Below are positions 26,593-34,463 of a DNA stretch of 34,463 bases, one piece after another (the first letter of the stretch is position 1; every line of letters starts with the position of its first letter). This DNA comes from an uncultured Mycoplasmatota bacterium (GTDB lineage: Bacteria; Bacillota_I; Bacilli_A; RF39; UBA660): the NCBI GenBank assembly GCA_948472605.1, contig CAOKUH010000001.1:1-34463 (forward strand). Direction: 5' to 3'. A program made the translations under genes and the position numbers. The notes under the pieces were generated by a model. The model did not search any database, was not told the origin of the DNA, and was given only the letters and a program-made list of their open reading frames with translations.

Positions 26593-26850
26593 TATGGATG
26601 CGGACCAACCTCTATTGCAAACATTTTAGTTAATTTAGGTTTTGATATTGACCTTATATATGTGACCAAAAAAATAAAATTATAAATTTTCTTTAAACAA
26701 GGATGTATGGAAATTATTCATGTAGGTCCTTCAGAAAGAAGTTAGCTAACTTTTTCTAAAAATGGAGACTATTTAGTAATTAGTGTTATAAATAATAACG
26801 ATAATTTTTATGTAATTAATTCAAATAAATTGAAAATGAACAAGTAGGAA
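26593..26850 (+). pseudogene. C39-like cysteine peptidase remnant
   Basis: A frame beginning at 26593 reads YGCGPTSIANILVNLGFDID, the active-site Cys block of C39-type peptidases. It stops at about 26685. Pieces continue in another frame (HVGPSERS, then SKNGDYLVISVINNNDN). At the place where C39 proteins have catalytic His (GHY) this has Asp. The start is lost: a stop codon lies directly before the block, where copy 3 of the repeat ends. It is clearly non-functional. Confidence 0.6.
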
Positions 26851-27002
26851 AAACATTTAAATATGATTAAATTATAAAAAATATTTATGGAAGAAAAGAT
26901 TTTTTTAATTTTCTTTTTATAGAAAAAGTACATAAATAGACAGCAATATATTAATTATAATTCGATAGTTACATTGAAGAAAATAAATGAAAGGAGTAAG
27001 AA
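26851..27002. other. AT-rich spacer before the histidine phosphatase gene
   Basis: No gene is visible here. The sequence probably contains the decayed end of the C39 remnant and the leader of the next gene. AAAGGAG at about 26991-26997 is that gene's ribosome binding site. Confidence 0.4.
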
Positions 27003-27521
27003 ATGAAGATATATATAGTAAGACATGGCGAAGTTCCTCATAATGCTTTAGGACTATATAATAATGCTGATGAAGATTTAACAAAATTAGGAATAGTACA
27101 AGCAAAGGAATTAAGAGAAAAAATTAAAAATATAAATTTTGATATTGTGATATGTTCTCCATTAAATAGAGCTAAGCATACAGCAGAAATAATAACTAAT
27201 AATAAAATTATTTATGATGATAGAATAAAGGAAAGAAATTGTGGAAGTTTAAGTGGTAAGCCTTTAGAAGTTACAAATAGAGATGAATATTGGAATTACT
27301 ATAATGATATTAGTTATGGTACATCAGAAGATATAAAAATATTTTTTAAAAGAATTTATAATTTTTTAGATGAATTAAAAGCGAAGAAATATAAAAATGT
27401 TTTAATAATAGCTCATAGTGGAGTATCTAAAGCATTTAGTGGATATTTTGAAGGAATAAAGGATGGTAAATTTTTAAATAGAGGTCTTAAAAATTGTGAG
27501 ATAAAGGAATATCAATTATAG
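27003..27521 (+). CDS. Histidine phosphatase family protein
   Basis: This phosphoglycerate-mutase-like phosphatase (172 aa) belongs to histidine phosphatase branch 1. The phospho-acceptor His8 lies in the RHGE motif (7-10), SPLNRAKHTAE contains the conserved Arg, and the second His lies in IIAHSG near residue 138. The start is ATG 27003 after AAAGGAG. The substrate could be a phospho-metabolite such as alpha-ribazole phosphate or a sugar phosphate and cannot be decided. It is the first core-type gene after the cassette region and precedes fmt. Confidence 0.87.
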   Translation: MKIYIVRHGEVPHNALGLYNNADEDLTKLGIVQAKELREKIKNINFDIVICSPLNRAKHTAEIITNNKIIYDDRIKERNCGSLSGKPLEVTNRDEYWNYYNDISYGTSEDIKIFFKRIYNFLDELKAKKYKNVLIIAHSGVSKAFSGYFEGIKDGKFLNRGLKNCEIKEYQL

Positions 27522-27567
27522 TGAATTATTTCTTTTTATTGTGTATAATATACTCAGGTGAAAAATT

Positions 27568-28494
27568 ATGAAAGATTTAAAAGTAATATTTATGGGAACA
27601 CCTGATTTTTCTGTTCCTGTTTTAGAAAATTTAATAAAAAATACAAATGTGGTCTTAGTTGTAACTCAACCTGATAAATTAGTAGGAAGAAAACAAATAT
27701 TAACACCTACACCAGTAAAAAAGCTTGCTCTACAACACAATATTCCTGTTTATCAACCTAATAAAATAAGAAAAGAATATGATGTTATTTTAAATACAGA
27801 GGCTGATATAATCATTACATGTGCATATGGTCAAATAATTCCTAAAATAATCCTAGATTATCCAAGACTTGGCTGTATTAATGTTCATGCATCTTTACTT
27901 CCCAAATATAGAGGAGGAGCTCCAATTCATCATGCTTTAATTAATGGCGATAAATTAACTGGAATAACTATAATGTATATGGAAGAGGCCATGGATAGTG
28001 GTGATATAATTACCCAAGAAGAAATGATAATTAAAGATGAAGATAATGTGGGAACTTTACATGATAAATTATCTCAAATTGGAGCAAATCTTTTAATTAA
28101 AACTTTACCTAATATAATAAACCAAACTAATGAAAGAATTAAACAAGAAGAAAACTTAGTAACTTATGCTTATAATATTAAAAGAGAAGACGAACATCTT
28201 GATTTTACTAAAAAAGGCCAGGAAATACTTAATCAAATCCGGGGCTTAAATCCATGGCCATTAGCAAATTTTTTCTTAGATAATGAAGAATATAAAGTAT
28301 TAGAAGCAAGATTTGAAGCTAGAAATAATTCTCTAAAAAAATTAGAAGTTACTAAAAATAGTTTAGGTATTCCTTGTCAAGATGGTATAATTTATCTAGA
28401 AAAAATAAAACCATTTGGCAAAAAAGAAATGAGCATTTTAGATTACTTAAATGGAATAGATAAAGAAATATTAAAAAATAAAAAAGTAGGTTAG
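27568..28494 (+). CDS. fmt: Methionyl-tRNA formyltransferase
   Basis: This enzyme formylates initiator Met-tRNA using 10-formyl-tetrahydrofolate (308 aa). The N-terminal formyltransferase domain shows MGTPDFSVPVL, TQPDKLVGRKQ, and the catalytic region INVHASLLPKYRGGAPIHHA followed by MDSGDI (Asn, His and Asp triad). The C-terminal tRNA-binding domain follows, including IRGLNPWPLA. The start ATG 27568 follows AGGTGA. A TATAAT at 27544-27549 is a likely -10 for a local promoter, but the -35 is poor. The next gene starts four bases after its stop. Confidence 0.96.
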   Translation: MKDLKVIFMGTPDFSVPVLENLIKNTNVVLVVTQPDKLVGRKQILTPTPVKKLALQHNIPVYQPNKIRKEYDVILNTEADIIITCAYGQIIPKIILDYPRLGCINVHASLLPKYRGGAPIHHALINGDKLTGITIMYMEEAMDSGDIITQEEMIIKDEDNVGTLHDKLSQIGANLLIKTLPNIINQTNERIKQEENLVTYAYNIKREDEHLDFTKKGQEILNQIRGLNPWPLANFFLDNEEYKVLEARFEARNNSLKKLEVTKNSLGIPCQDGIIYLEKIKPFGKKEMSILDYLNGIDKEILKNKKVG

Positions 28495-28497
28495 AAA

Positions 28498-29115
28498 ATG
28501 AAGAAAGAATTTATAAAAAAAGCTTGGAAAAATCCCAGATGGCACTCTCTCATAGTGTTAATAATTTGGATAGTAGTCCTAACAATTCTCATGGGAATAA
28601 CTACATTAATTCAAAAATTTAGTTCTCCTAATACTCTAAACTCTAGTGAAGTATCTAAAAACTCATATGATGAAAAATTTCAAAGATTAATTAAATCAGA
28701 CTATGCCTTTACATATGAAATAAATCTAAATAATGAAATTATCAAATATGATGGAATAAAATATGAAAACGTAATAAATGGCTATCGAGAAAGAAAAGAT
28801 GGAATTATTAAATATATAATTCAAGATGGAATAAGTTATAGTATCTTATTAAATGAAAAAAATATTATTACCAATTTATACGAAAATATTAATAGTAATC
28901 TTTTAGACTTAAACTATCTTTATAATTTAACTAAAAATATTGAAGAAGATGAATATAATTATACAGAAAATATTACTACAAACACCCATGAATATAATTT
29001 ATTTTTAGATAATGAAAATATTAAAATAACTATTATCGAAAATAAAAAAAATATTGAAAACATTATCATTTTAAAAGATCAGACAAAATATGATTTAAAA
29101 TATATTATAAGCTAA
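28498..29115 (+). CDS. Single-pass membrane protein of unknown function
   Basis: This 205-residue protein has a basic N-terminus, one membrane helix (about 18-40) and an extracytoplasmic domain rich in Asn, Tyr and Ile. I do not recognise the family. No catalytic motif, lipobox or cell-wall anchor is visible. It starts four bases after fmt, so it is probably co-transcribed and possibly translationally coupled to it. Fmt offers no obvious functional link. Confidence 0.75.
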   Translation: MKKEFIKKAWKNPRWHSLIVLIIWIVVLTILMGITTLIQKFSSPNTLNSSEVSKNSYDEKFQRLIKSDYAFTYEINLNNEIIKYDGIKYENVINGYRERKDGIIKYIIQDGISYSILLNEKNIITNLYENINSNLLDLNYLYNLTKNIEEDEYNYTENITTNTHEYNLFLDNENIKITIIENKKNIENIIILKDQTKYDLKYIIS

Positions 29116-29145
29116 TGGTGATTTATTCGTTAAGTAGGTGATATT

Positions 29146-30177
29146 ATGTTTAATGATAAAATAGGAATCTTTTTAAAAGAATTGAGATTAGAAAAAAAAT
29201 GGAGTCAGCATAAATTAGCTGAACAAACAAATATTGATGTAACTAAGATAAATCGTTATGAAAATGGTAAAAGATTTCCAACATTGGATGATTTAATTAT
29301 TTTCAGTACTATTTTTAATGTATCTTTAGATGAATTACTAAATGGTCAAAGACAAAAAAAGTCTAAAAATAACTCAGCTTTAATAAATTACCTAAAATTA
29401 CAAAATACCAAAATAAAAAAATTCAAATTATTTTCTATTTTATTAATAATTTTGTGTATAATCTTTTTTATAATTATAGCTTTTTTATATTTTTTTAATA
29501 ATTATAAAAGTATTCGAGTATATAGTTTTTTTGGTAATTCCGAAAATTATAAAATTGAGAACGGAATTTTGGTTTTATCAAGAGAGAAAATGTATTTTCA
29601 AATTGGGTCTATAAAACCAAATGTAGAGGAAATAGAAATTTATACTGAAAAAAATGATATTAGAACTTTAGTATATAAAGGAAATACAACTGAAACTATA
29701 AAAGATTATTATGGTTATAATTTTTTTATATCTTATAGTGATTTTATAAAATCTAAGCAAAATATAATTATAGTAATCAATGGCGAAGAAATTAAACTGA
29801 ATTTTAAAGAAGATTTTATAAATGATAATATTATCAATTCTAAAATTGAATCTATAGGTTCAAAAAATCAATCTATAAACGAAATTCCCATAAAAATAAA
29901 AAAATATTTTGAGTGTAATGATAATTTTTGTACTTTAAATAATAAAAATGAGTTAATAATTTATAATAACGGAATTTTTGATGTAAATTTAGAAAAAGTG
30001 TCTTATTCTTATGACATATCAAACTCAATTTTAAATTATACTCTTTTAGAATTAAATGAAACTTATTCACTAAAGATTGATAATGATAAGGTATTTTGTT
30101 TAGAAAATAGTTGTCCTGATTATGAAGTTTTATATGATAAATTTTATAAAAATTATTTAAAGAAATATTTATTTTAA
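29146..30177 (+). CDS. XRE-type HTH protein with a membrane anchor
   Basis: This is a one-component regulator candidate (343 aa). Residues about 5-62 form a Cro/C1-type helix-turn-helix (KWSQHKLAEQTNIDVTKINR, YENGKRFPTLDDL). A linker follows, then one strong membrane helix (about 92-118) and an extracytoplasmic domain of about 225 residues without recognised motifs. The layout would let an external signal control DNA binding at the membrane. The start ATG 29146 follows AGGTGAT. It lies just upstream of a gene set for secreted proteins, and a palindrome at 30181-30197 separates the two, so those genes are its most likely targets. Confidence 0.82.
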   Translation: MFNDKIGIFLKELRLEKKWSQHKLAEQTNIDVTKINRYENGKRFPTLDDLIIFSTIFNVSLDELLNGQRQKKSKNNSALINYLKLQNTKIKKFKLFSILLIILCIIFFIIIAFLYFFNNYKSIRVYSFFGNSENYKIENGILVLSREKMYFQIGSIKPNVEEIEIYTEKNDIRTLVYKGNTTETIKDYYGYNFFISYSDFIKSKQNIIIVINGEEIKLNFKEDFINDNIINSKIESIGSKNQSINEIPIKIKKYFECNDNFCTLNNKNELIIYNNGIFDVNLEKVSYSYDISNSILNYTLLELNETYSLKIDNDKVFCLENSCPDYEVLYDKFYKNYLKKYLF

Positions 30178-30204
30178 AAAATTGACAAATTGTCAATATT
30201 TTTT
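30175..30204 (+). terminator. Palindrome: terminator and/or operator
   Basis: ATTGACAA-A-TTGTCAAT (30181-30197) is a perfect 8-bp inverted repeat flanked by A-run and T-run. It therefore reads as an intrinsic terminator for the HTH gene. Its centre lies about 32 bases before the expected start of the downstream transcript, so it could equally be an operator for the HTH protein. Confidence 0.55.
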
Positions 30205-30208
30205 TTAC

Positions 30209-30214
30209 TATAAT
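30209..30214 (+). promoter_or_regulatory. -10 box upstream of the secreted-protein gene
   Basis: TATAAT at 30209-30214. No consensus -35 lies at 16-18 nt: the two candidate boxes in the palindrome are 13 and 21 nt away. A weak or activator-dependent promoter would fit. Confidence 0.45.
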
Positions 30215-30251
30215 TATCTTATAGTGTTTTTAGGAAAGGAGGAAAAAAACT

Positions 30252-30965
30252 ATGAAAAAAAGAATAATATTTCTAGCAGTATCATTTTTAGGTTTAATAC
30301 TAACTATTAAACAAGTTTATGCAAATACGATATTTTACGAAAATGATAATGGAGTAAAACTTACACAAAAAGAATATGATTATATTTCTAATTTATATTG
30401 GGATGGCTATCAGCAATATTTAACACCAAATGATTATGATGTATTTAAAGAAATGAATTTTTTTGATAAAAAAATTGAAAAGCAAACTATTAATTTACCT
30501 ATTTCTAGAAGCACATCGGTTACAAGTCATATGAGAACATTATCAATTGCTAAATCTTGTAATAGTAATTGTGTAGTTAGTTTAGTTGAAGCTTGGAATG
30601 GTACGCCTACTATAAAGAGTTATGATGTTATTGGAGCTAGAATTTCAGGAGGAGAAATAACAAATATAATTAAAACTATTGTTACTGGAAATAATTATAG
30701 TCAATCTTATAATGATTATCAAAAAAATGGTAACGGATTTGGTGTTTCTGTATTAGTTCCAAACGTTGATAATATTAAAACAATAGTTACATTTATGACA
30801 ACTACAAATGGCGAAATCTTTGGTAGTTATCAGCACACCATGAAAAATATTTCCAAAAGTGTTAGTGAACAATATATTATTGGAGCAGGTGGTTACGGAA
30901 ATGTTTTTAATTTTAGATTTGGGGCTAATGGGGTATATGATGGTGCTCCTGGAGTTTCAATATAA
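30252..30965 (+). CDS. Secreted protein of unknown function
   Basis: This 237-residue protein has a Sec signal peptide and probable cleavage after VYA (residue 24). The ribosome binding site AAGGAGG is strong, which suggests high expression. The mature part has a KLTQKEYDYISNLYWDGYQ stretch, a Cys pair (SCNSNC) that may form a disulfide, and a Gly/Asn-rich C-terminus. I do not recognise the family. It directly precedes a secreted metalloprotease gene and shares its likely transcript. It might be a partner, substrate or toxin, but nothing in the sequence decides this. Confidence 0.75.
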   Translation: MKKRIIFLAVSFLGLILTIKQVYANTIFYENDNGVKLTQKEYDYISNLYWDGYQQYLTPNDYDVFKEMNFFDKKIEKQTINLPISRSTSVTSHMRTLSIAKSCNSNCVVSLVEAWNGTPTIKSYDVIGARISGGEITNIIKTIVTGNNYSQSYNDYQKNGNGFGVSVLVPNVDNIKTIVTFMTTTNGEIFGSYQHTMKNISKSVSEQYIIGAGGYGNVFNFRFGANGVYDGAPGVSI

Positions 30966-31006
30966 AATTTAAAATTAAAAAGTTTTAGAAAGATGGTAAA
31001 ATAAAA

Positions 31007-31630
31007 ATGAAAAAATTTAAAAATATAATATTTAGTATTTTTATAATAGGGTGTATTAGTATAGTACCAAAAGTTTCAGCTGCAACTATGCCTGCTTATG
31101 GCAACTATAAATTGACATGGAATATTGAAAGTATTTATTATTACATTGATGGATCTGCACCAGGTTATTCTGGTACGATTAAGGCGGCATCAAACAATTG
31201 GGTATATACTGGATGCGGATATAATAAATTATATCCTAATACTCAAACTACAAATAAAAAAGGTAGTGCTGTAGATATCTATGCAAGTTATTATGGGAAA
31301 TATACTTTTACAGCAGTTACTTACACATTTAAAAAGGTTGATGGAAATAATGTTATGGTAAACTGGGTTGGAGTTATACCTTATCGAGAAGGTACAGGAG
31401 TACCTAAAGAAAATTATACATTTGCTGAAATACATATTAATAATGATATTTTTGATGCTTATACTGACTTTAATGTTAGACAAGGAATTATAGCTCATGA
31501 ATTTGGTCATGCATGGGGTTTAGGGCATAATCCCGAAAATATGTCAAGTATAATGTATAATTATGATAATAGAGCAGTGTATACAATACAACAAGTAGAT
31601 AATGATGCATTTAATGCATTATATAAATAG
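31007..31630 (+). CDS. Secreted matrixin-like zinc metalloprotease
   Basis: This is an extracellular metzincin protease (207 aa). The signal peptide cleaves after VSA (residue 25). The zinc site HEFGHAWGLGH (164-174) supplies His164, His168 and His174 with catalytic Glu165, and a Met-turn SIMY (Met183) follows, as in M10 enzymes. There is no long propeptide with a Cys switch, so activity control must differ from that of animal matrixins. The ribosome binding site is weak (AGATGG). It lies between two other exported proteins. Confidence 0.88.
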   Translation: MKKFKNIIFSIFIIGCISIVPKVSAATMPAYGNYKLTWNIESIYYYIDGSAPGYSGTIKAASNNWVYTGCGYNKLYPNTQTTNKKGSAVDIYASYYGKYTFTAVTYTFKKVDGNNVMVNWVGVIPYREGTGVPKENYTFAEIHINNDIFDAYTDFNVRQGIIAHEFGHAWGLGHNPENMSSIMYNYDNRAVYTIQQVDNDAFNALYK

Positions 31631-31645
31631 AGGAGTGATTTTGAA

Positions 31646-32311
31646 ATGAAAAAAAATAAAATTATAATTGCTAGTTCTATATTATTTTTAGCGTTAGCTG
31701 TTCCATTTTTTATAAATAAAAAGGATAACTCTTTTAGTAATACAAATAATGTACAACAAACAGAGGAACAAGAAGACAATAATGAAATACTTTTTGAAGT
31801 GACGTCTAGTGCTAGTTATCGAACTAATAATCCAAAAGAATTGTATGATATTGCAGATTTAGTTTTAATAGCAGAATATACAAATGATAAAGAGTCTTAT
31901 ATCGAAAAAAATGGAGTGGTATTTACTAATTCGGAATTTAAAGTTAAACAAGTTTTAAAAAACGAGAATGATTATAAGGTTGGTCAAAGCATAGTGGCTA
32001 GACATACTGGTGGAATTATATCATTTCAACAATTTTTAGAAAATAAAGATGATGCTTTTAAAGAAAAAGTAGGATTAAATTCTTTTACTGAAAAACAAAA
32101 AGCTAGTGGAAAAGTTCTTTTTAAAACGGAAAGTATTGGAGATAAAGATTTATTAGAAGAAAAAAATAGATTACTATTTTTAGGATATGATGAGACGAAA
32201 GAGTGTTTTGTAATTATTTATGATAACTTAGGAATGCCATCCATTTCTGAAAATAATAAAATTTTTAATGCTCAAACCAAGTCTTATACCAATTATGATT
32301 TTCTTAAATAG
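31646..32311 (+). CDS. Membrane-anchored extracytoplasmic protein
   Basis: This 221-residue protein has a basic start and one hydrophobic segment (about 5-23) without a lipobox or clear cleavage site, so it is probably membrane-anchored. An acidic Gln/Glu/Asn linker and a globular domain follow (ADLVLIAEYTND, RLLFLGYDE, CFVIIYDNLGM). I do not recognise the family. AGGAGTG precedes the ATG, and the gene begins 15 bases after the protease stop codon. A terminator at 32319 ends the transcript, making 30252-32311 a three-gene export module. Confidence 0.72.
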   Translation: MKKNKIIIASSILFLALAVPFFINKKDNSFSNTNNVQQTEEQEDNNEILFEVTSSASYRTNNPKELYDIADLVLIAEYTNDKESYIEKNGVVFTNSEFKVKQVLKNENDYKVGQSIVARHTGGIISFQQFLENKDDAFKEKVGLNSFTEKQKASGKVLFKTESIGDKDLLEEKNRLLFLGYDETKECFVIIYDNLGMPSISENNKIFNAQTKSYTNYDFLK

Positions 32312-32318
32312 GATGCTT

Positions 32319-32348
32319 AAAAAGAATGAATTAGGTTTCATTCTTTTT
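32319..32348 (+). terminator. Intrinsic terminator of the export module
   Basis: A perfect 12-bp stem, AAAAAGAATGAA (32319-32330) with TTCATTCTTTTT (32337-32348), around a six-base loop. Confidence 0.85.
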
Positions 32349-32368
32349 ATTGCAATAAAGGATTATTA

Positions 32369-33352
32369 ATGAATAATCCTAAATTATACTTAAATATTAA
32401 TCTTTTGAAAATTATAGCTTGCTTTTTAGTAATTGTGAATCATACATATTCATGTATATTTGAGTTTTCTAATATAACATTTTTTGTTAAGATAGAATAT
32501 ATCATTTGTAGAATAGCTGTACCATTGTTTATAATGTGTTCAGGATATTTGTTAAATATAAAAGAATTTAATATCAAGTACTTATTAAAAAAAATTGTTA
32601 GAGTTGGAATTCCATTACTTATTTTTTCTTGTTTTATTTATTTTTTAAGAACAGAAAATTTAAATTTTGCTTTTTTTAGAGATTTTTTAAAAGAACCAAT
32701 AATTGAGCCATATTGGTATTTATATATGTTAATAGGTTTATATTTAATTATTCCATACATAAATAAGATGTTAAAAAATATAAATAACAATCAACTTTTA
32801 GTATTAATTATATTAATATTTTTCCCATCATTAATTAAATTTTTTCAATTAAACATTTCAAATTATTTATTAATGAACTCATTTTCATATATTATTGGTT
32901 ATTATTGTCTTGGTGCTTATTTTCAAAGAAATAATTTTTCTAAAATTCCATCAATAATATTAATGTTATTTTTAATTATATTTATTACTATGGGCTATTT
33001 AAATTATAGCATTTCATCTATTTTTTTTATCGATAGTATATTTATTATAATATTATCATCAATAGTATTTTTTCTTATTTTAAGAATTGATTGTTCAAAA
33101 AAATATGATTTGACATTTATTACTGATTTATTATTTATAGTATATCTTGTTCATCCGTTAATTCAAAATAAAATATTAAAATTAATAAAAATGACTGATA
33201 TTTTTTATGAAAATGTAAATTTGGGGTTGATAATTTACCAATTTTCACTTCTAATCATATCTCTTTTTATTTCATTTATAATAAATAGATTAATAATTTT
33301 ATTAAAAGAATTTATTAAAGATATAAACGAGAAAAAAGTTGTTAATAGTTAA
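32369..33352 (+). CDS. Acyltransferase 3 family membrane protein
   Basis: This integral membrane acyltransferase (327 aa, about ten helices) probably O-acylates an extracellular polymer or lipid. The N-terminal block LNINLLKIIACFLVIVNHTY carries the family's conserved His, followed by RIAVPLFIMCSGYLL, the usual Arg and Phe region. PYWYLYMLIGLYLIIPY is also typical. The start ATG 32369 follows AAAGGA. It sits after the export-module terminator, so it is separately transcribed, though no good promoter is visible. The substrate is unknown. Confidence 0.85.
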   Translation: MNNPKLYLNINLLKIIACFLVIVNHTYSCIFEFSNITFFVKIEYIICRIAVPLFIMCSGYLLNIKEFNIKYLLKKIVRVGIPLLIFSCFIYFLRTENLNFAFFRDFLKEPIIEPYWYLYMLIGLYLIIPYINKMLKNINNNQLLVLIILIFFPSLIKFFQLNISNYLLMNSFSYIIGYYCLGAYFQRNNFSKIPSIILMLFLIIFITMGYLNYSISSIFFIDSIFIIILSSIVFFLILRIDCSKKYDLTFITDLLFIVYLVHPLIQNKILKLIKMTDIFYENVNLGLIIYQFSLLIISLFISFIINRLIILLKEFIKDINEKKVVNS

Positions 33353-33421
33353 TATATAATTAAATATTTATTACATTTTCATTAAAAAAGTAGCAATTGA
33401 AAATTATAAGAATTAAAAGCT

Positions 33422-33466
33422 AAAAAAGTAAGGTTTATTTAGAATGTTTATAATCTTACTTTTTTG
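33422..33466. terminator. Bidirectional intrinsic terminator
   Basis: AAAAAAGTAAG (33422-33432) is perfectly complementary to CTTACTTTTTT (33455-33465), with A-runs and T-runs on both sides. It lies between convergent genes and can serve both strands. Confidence 0.8.
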
Positions 33467-33491
33467 TTTTTTATAATTATATAGACTTTGT

Positions 33492-33584
33492 TTAAATTTT
33501 TTCTATTAAGTAGCTATATTCATCTTTATGACTTTTTGATTTGGCTGTATTAACTATAGCATCGTTTTTTACTTTATCAGTCAT
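33492..33584 (-). CDS. Small ORF (30 aa) or gene fragment
   Basis: On the minus strand an ATG at 33584 opens a 30-residue frame (starts MTDKVKNDAIVNTAKSKSHK) with GAAAGG upstream. The composition is hydrophilic and protein-like. It may be a real small protein or the remnant of a longer gene. Nothing else occupies the region between the acyltransferase gene and the last gene. Confidence 0.35.
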   Translation of the reverse strand: MTDKVKNDAIVNTAKSKSHKDEYSYLIEKI

Positions 33585-33650
33585 AAAGCTTAACACAACC
33601 TTTCAATAAAAAATTACTTCATATAAATGAGGTAAATTTAAAAAAATATT

Positions 33651-34355
33651 TTATAGTAAAGTAACTTGTCTGTCTTTTTTTATTAATCCAAATATTAAAG
33701 TTGTATTTTTAAGATATAATTGTATTCCATAAAGTCCATCATCATTTATATACTCCGAAATATCTTTTATAAGTTTTCCATTATATATAACATCATATAG
33801 TTCTTTATTTATAAGCTTATGATTTTTATTAACAATTGAATTGATATAACTAACTCCATCCATTACTTTAATATAATCTTCCTTTTTATCAAAATATTTG
33901 TATTTATAGATTTTCATATTTTTTATAGAGATGTTAATTTCTTTTTTTGCTAAAAATTCTTCTTTATGCATACATTCAAGGCAAGGGTAAACAGCGATAT
34001 CTAGTAAATATTTTTCAGCATTTATTGTTTGATTTAATTCTTCTTTTTGAGGAATTGAACTAAAATATTTTCTTTTATCTAGATATAAAACATAAGGAAA
34101 AATTGGAATAAGTTTATCTCTGTCAACACTAACTATAAATGGGCTATTATTTAATCTTATATCATAATATCTTTCATTTTGATTTTTAGTAGGTAAATAT
34201 AAATAATCTCCTATATGTTGAATAAATAAAATTAAAAGTAAATAAATAGTAATTATAATTAGTATAATTCTTTTTAATTTCTTTTTATTATTTTTATAAT
34301 ATTCTAAAGATGATTTTTGAAAGTCATAATAGGCTTTTCTTTGTTCTTCATTCAT
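33651..34355 (-). CDS. Membrane-anchored protein of unknown function
   Basis: This 234-residue protein has a cytosolic Lys/Tyr-rich start, one membrane helix (about 28-46) and an extracytoplasmic domain with a CLEC pair (AVYPCLECMHKEE) that could form a disulfide. I do not recognise the family. The ATG (34355-34353) follows GGTGGTGA on the minus strand. It is convergent with the acyltransferase gene and lies next to the right terminal repeat, about 50 bases away. Confidence 0.72.
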   Translation of the reverse strand: MNEEQRKAYYDFQKSSLEYYKNNKKKLKRIILIIITIYLLLILFIQHIGDYLYLPTKNQNERYYDIRLNNSPFIVSVDRDKLIPIFPYVLYLDKRKYFSSIPQKEELNQTINAEKYLLDIAVYPCLECMHKEEFLAKKEINISIKNMKIYKYKYFDKKEDYIKVMDGVSYINSIVNKNHKLINKELYDVIYNGKLIKDISEYINDDGLYGIQLYLKNTTLIFGLIKKDRQVTLL

Positions 34356-34408
34356 ATATTCACCACCATAACAATTTATCTTTCTAGTTAAAGTTTATCA
34401 TGAATTTA

Positions 34409-34463
34409 TTTAATAGACATCTTGCGAAACTAAATATCTAAGCAAAAATTGTAAAGAGAGCAT
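34409..34463. repeat. Terminal inverted repeat, right copy
   Basis: Exact reverse complement of bases 1-55; the next base inward differs. See the left copy. Confidence 0.9.

Noticed and set aside
1..34463. Linear plasmid or phage with terminal inverted repeats
   Set aside because: The window carries rpoB, rpoC, fmt, ftsK and rlmD, so it is chromosomal. The exact 55-bp length points to assembly.

Overview
The window is a very AT-rich, densely coding chromosomal segment from an uncultivated low-GC Bacillota. It is most likely a member of Bacilli related to the gut Mollicutes-like lineages, although I cannot place it more finely. The evidence is the rsmC(ybxB)-rpoB-rpoC order, the RpoB acidic tail, the FtsK/SpoIIIE protein, a gerA-type spore germination operon and strong AGGAGG-type ribosome binding sites. 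UGA is used as a stop codon (for example at 3897-3899), so this is code 11 and not the mycoplasma code. Both ends carry the same 55-bp sequence in inverted orientation, which looks like the k-mer boundary of a metagenomic assembly.

Layout. 1-4162: a hypothetical gene, ftsK/spoIIIE, a dGTPase-like HD hydrolase and a DUF1653 protein. 4177-6961: two unrecognised cytosolic proteins behind their own promoter. 6964-7624: a gene-free region that reads as a complete transcription unit for a large structured RNA, with a promoter, a 31-bp closing helix around about 530 nt of hairpins, and an intrinsic terminator. 7626-16579: a lipoprotein, an RsmC-like methyltransferase, rpoB and rpoC. 16583-17919: a membrane-anchored surface protein whose near-perfect promoter has a G9 tract in its spacer. 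17920-18200: decayed sequence. 18193-21825 (minus strand): the gerAA-gerAC-gerAB operon. 21817-23062: rlmD (rumA).

23027-26990 is an accessory island at the 3' end of rlmD. The last codons of rlmD start a roughly 200-bp element that recurs twice downstream, each time starting exactly at the same 17-bp core. The copies separate small cargo modules: a nitrilase-family hydrolase, an acyltransferase plus a frameshifted RhuM, and a C39-peptidase remnant. Hairpins in the copies show compensatory base changes, so the element is a conserved folded RNA or DNA structure. No integrase is present.

27003-34355: a histidine phosphatase, fmt and a small membrane protein. A secretion-related cluster follows: an HTH protein with a membrane anchor, a secreted protein, a secreted matrixin-like metalloprotease, an anchored extracytoplasmic protein and a membrane acyltransferase. 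A convergent membrane-anchored protein closes the window.

The most interesting items are the large RNA unit at 6964-7624, the rlmD-associated cassette array with its repeated structured element, the poly-G promoter of the surface protein, and an RpoB rifampicin pocket with two residues (Lys463, Asp476) that are resistance substitutions in E. coli.
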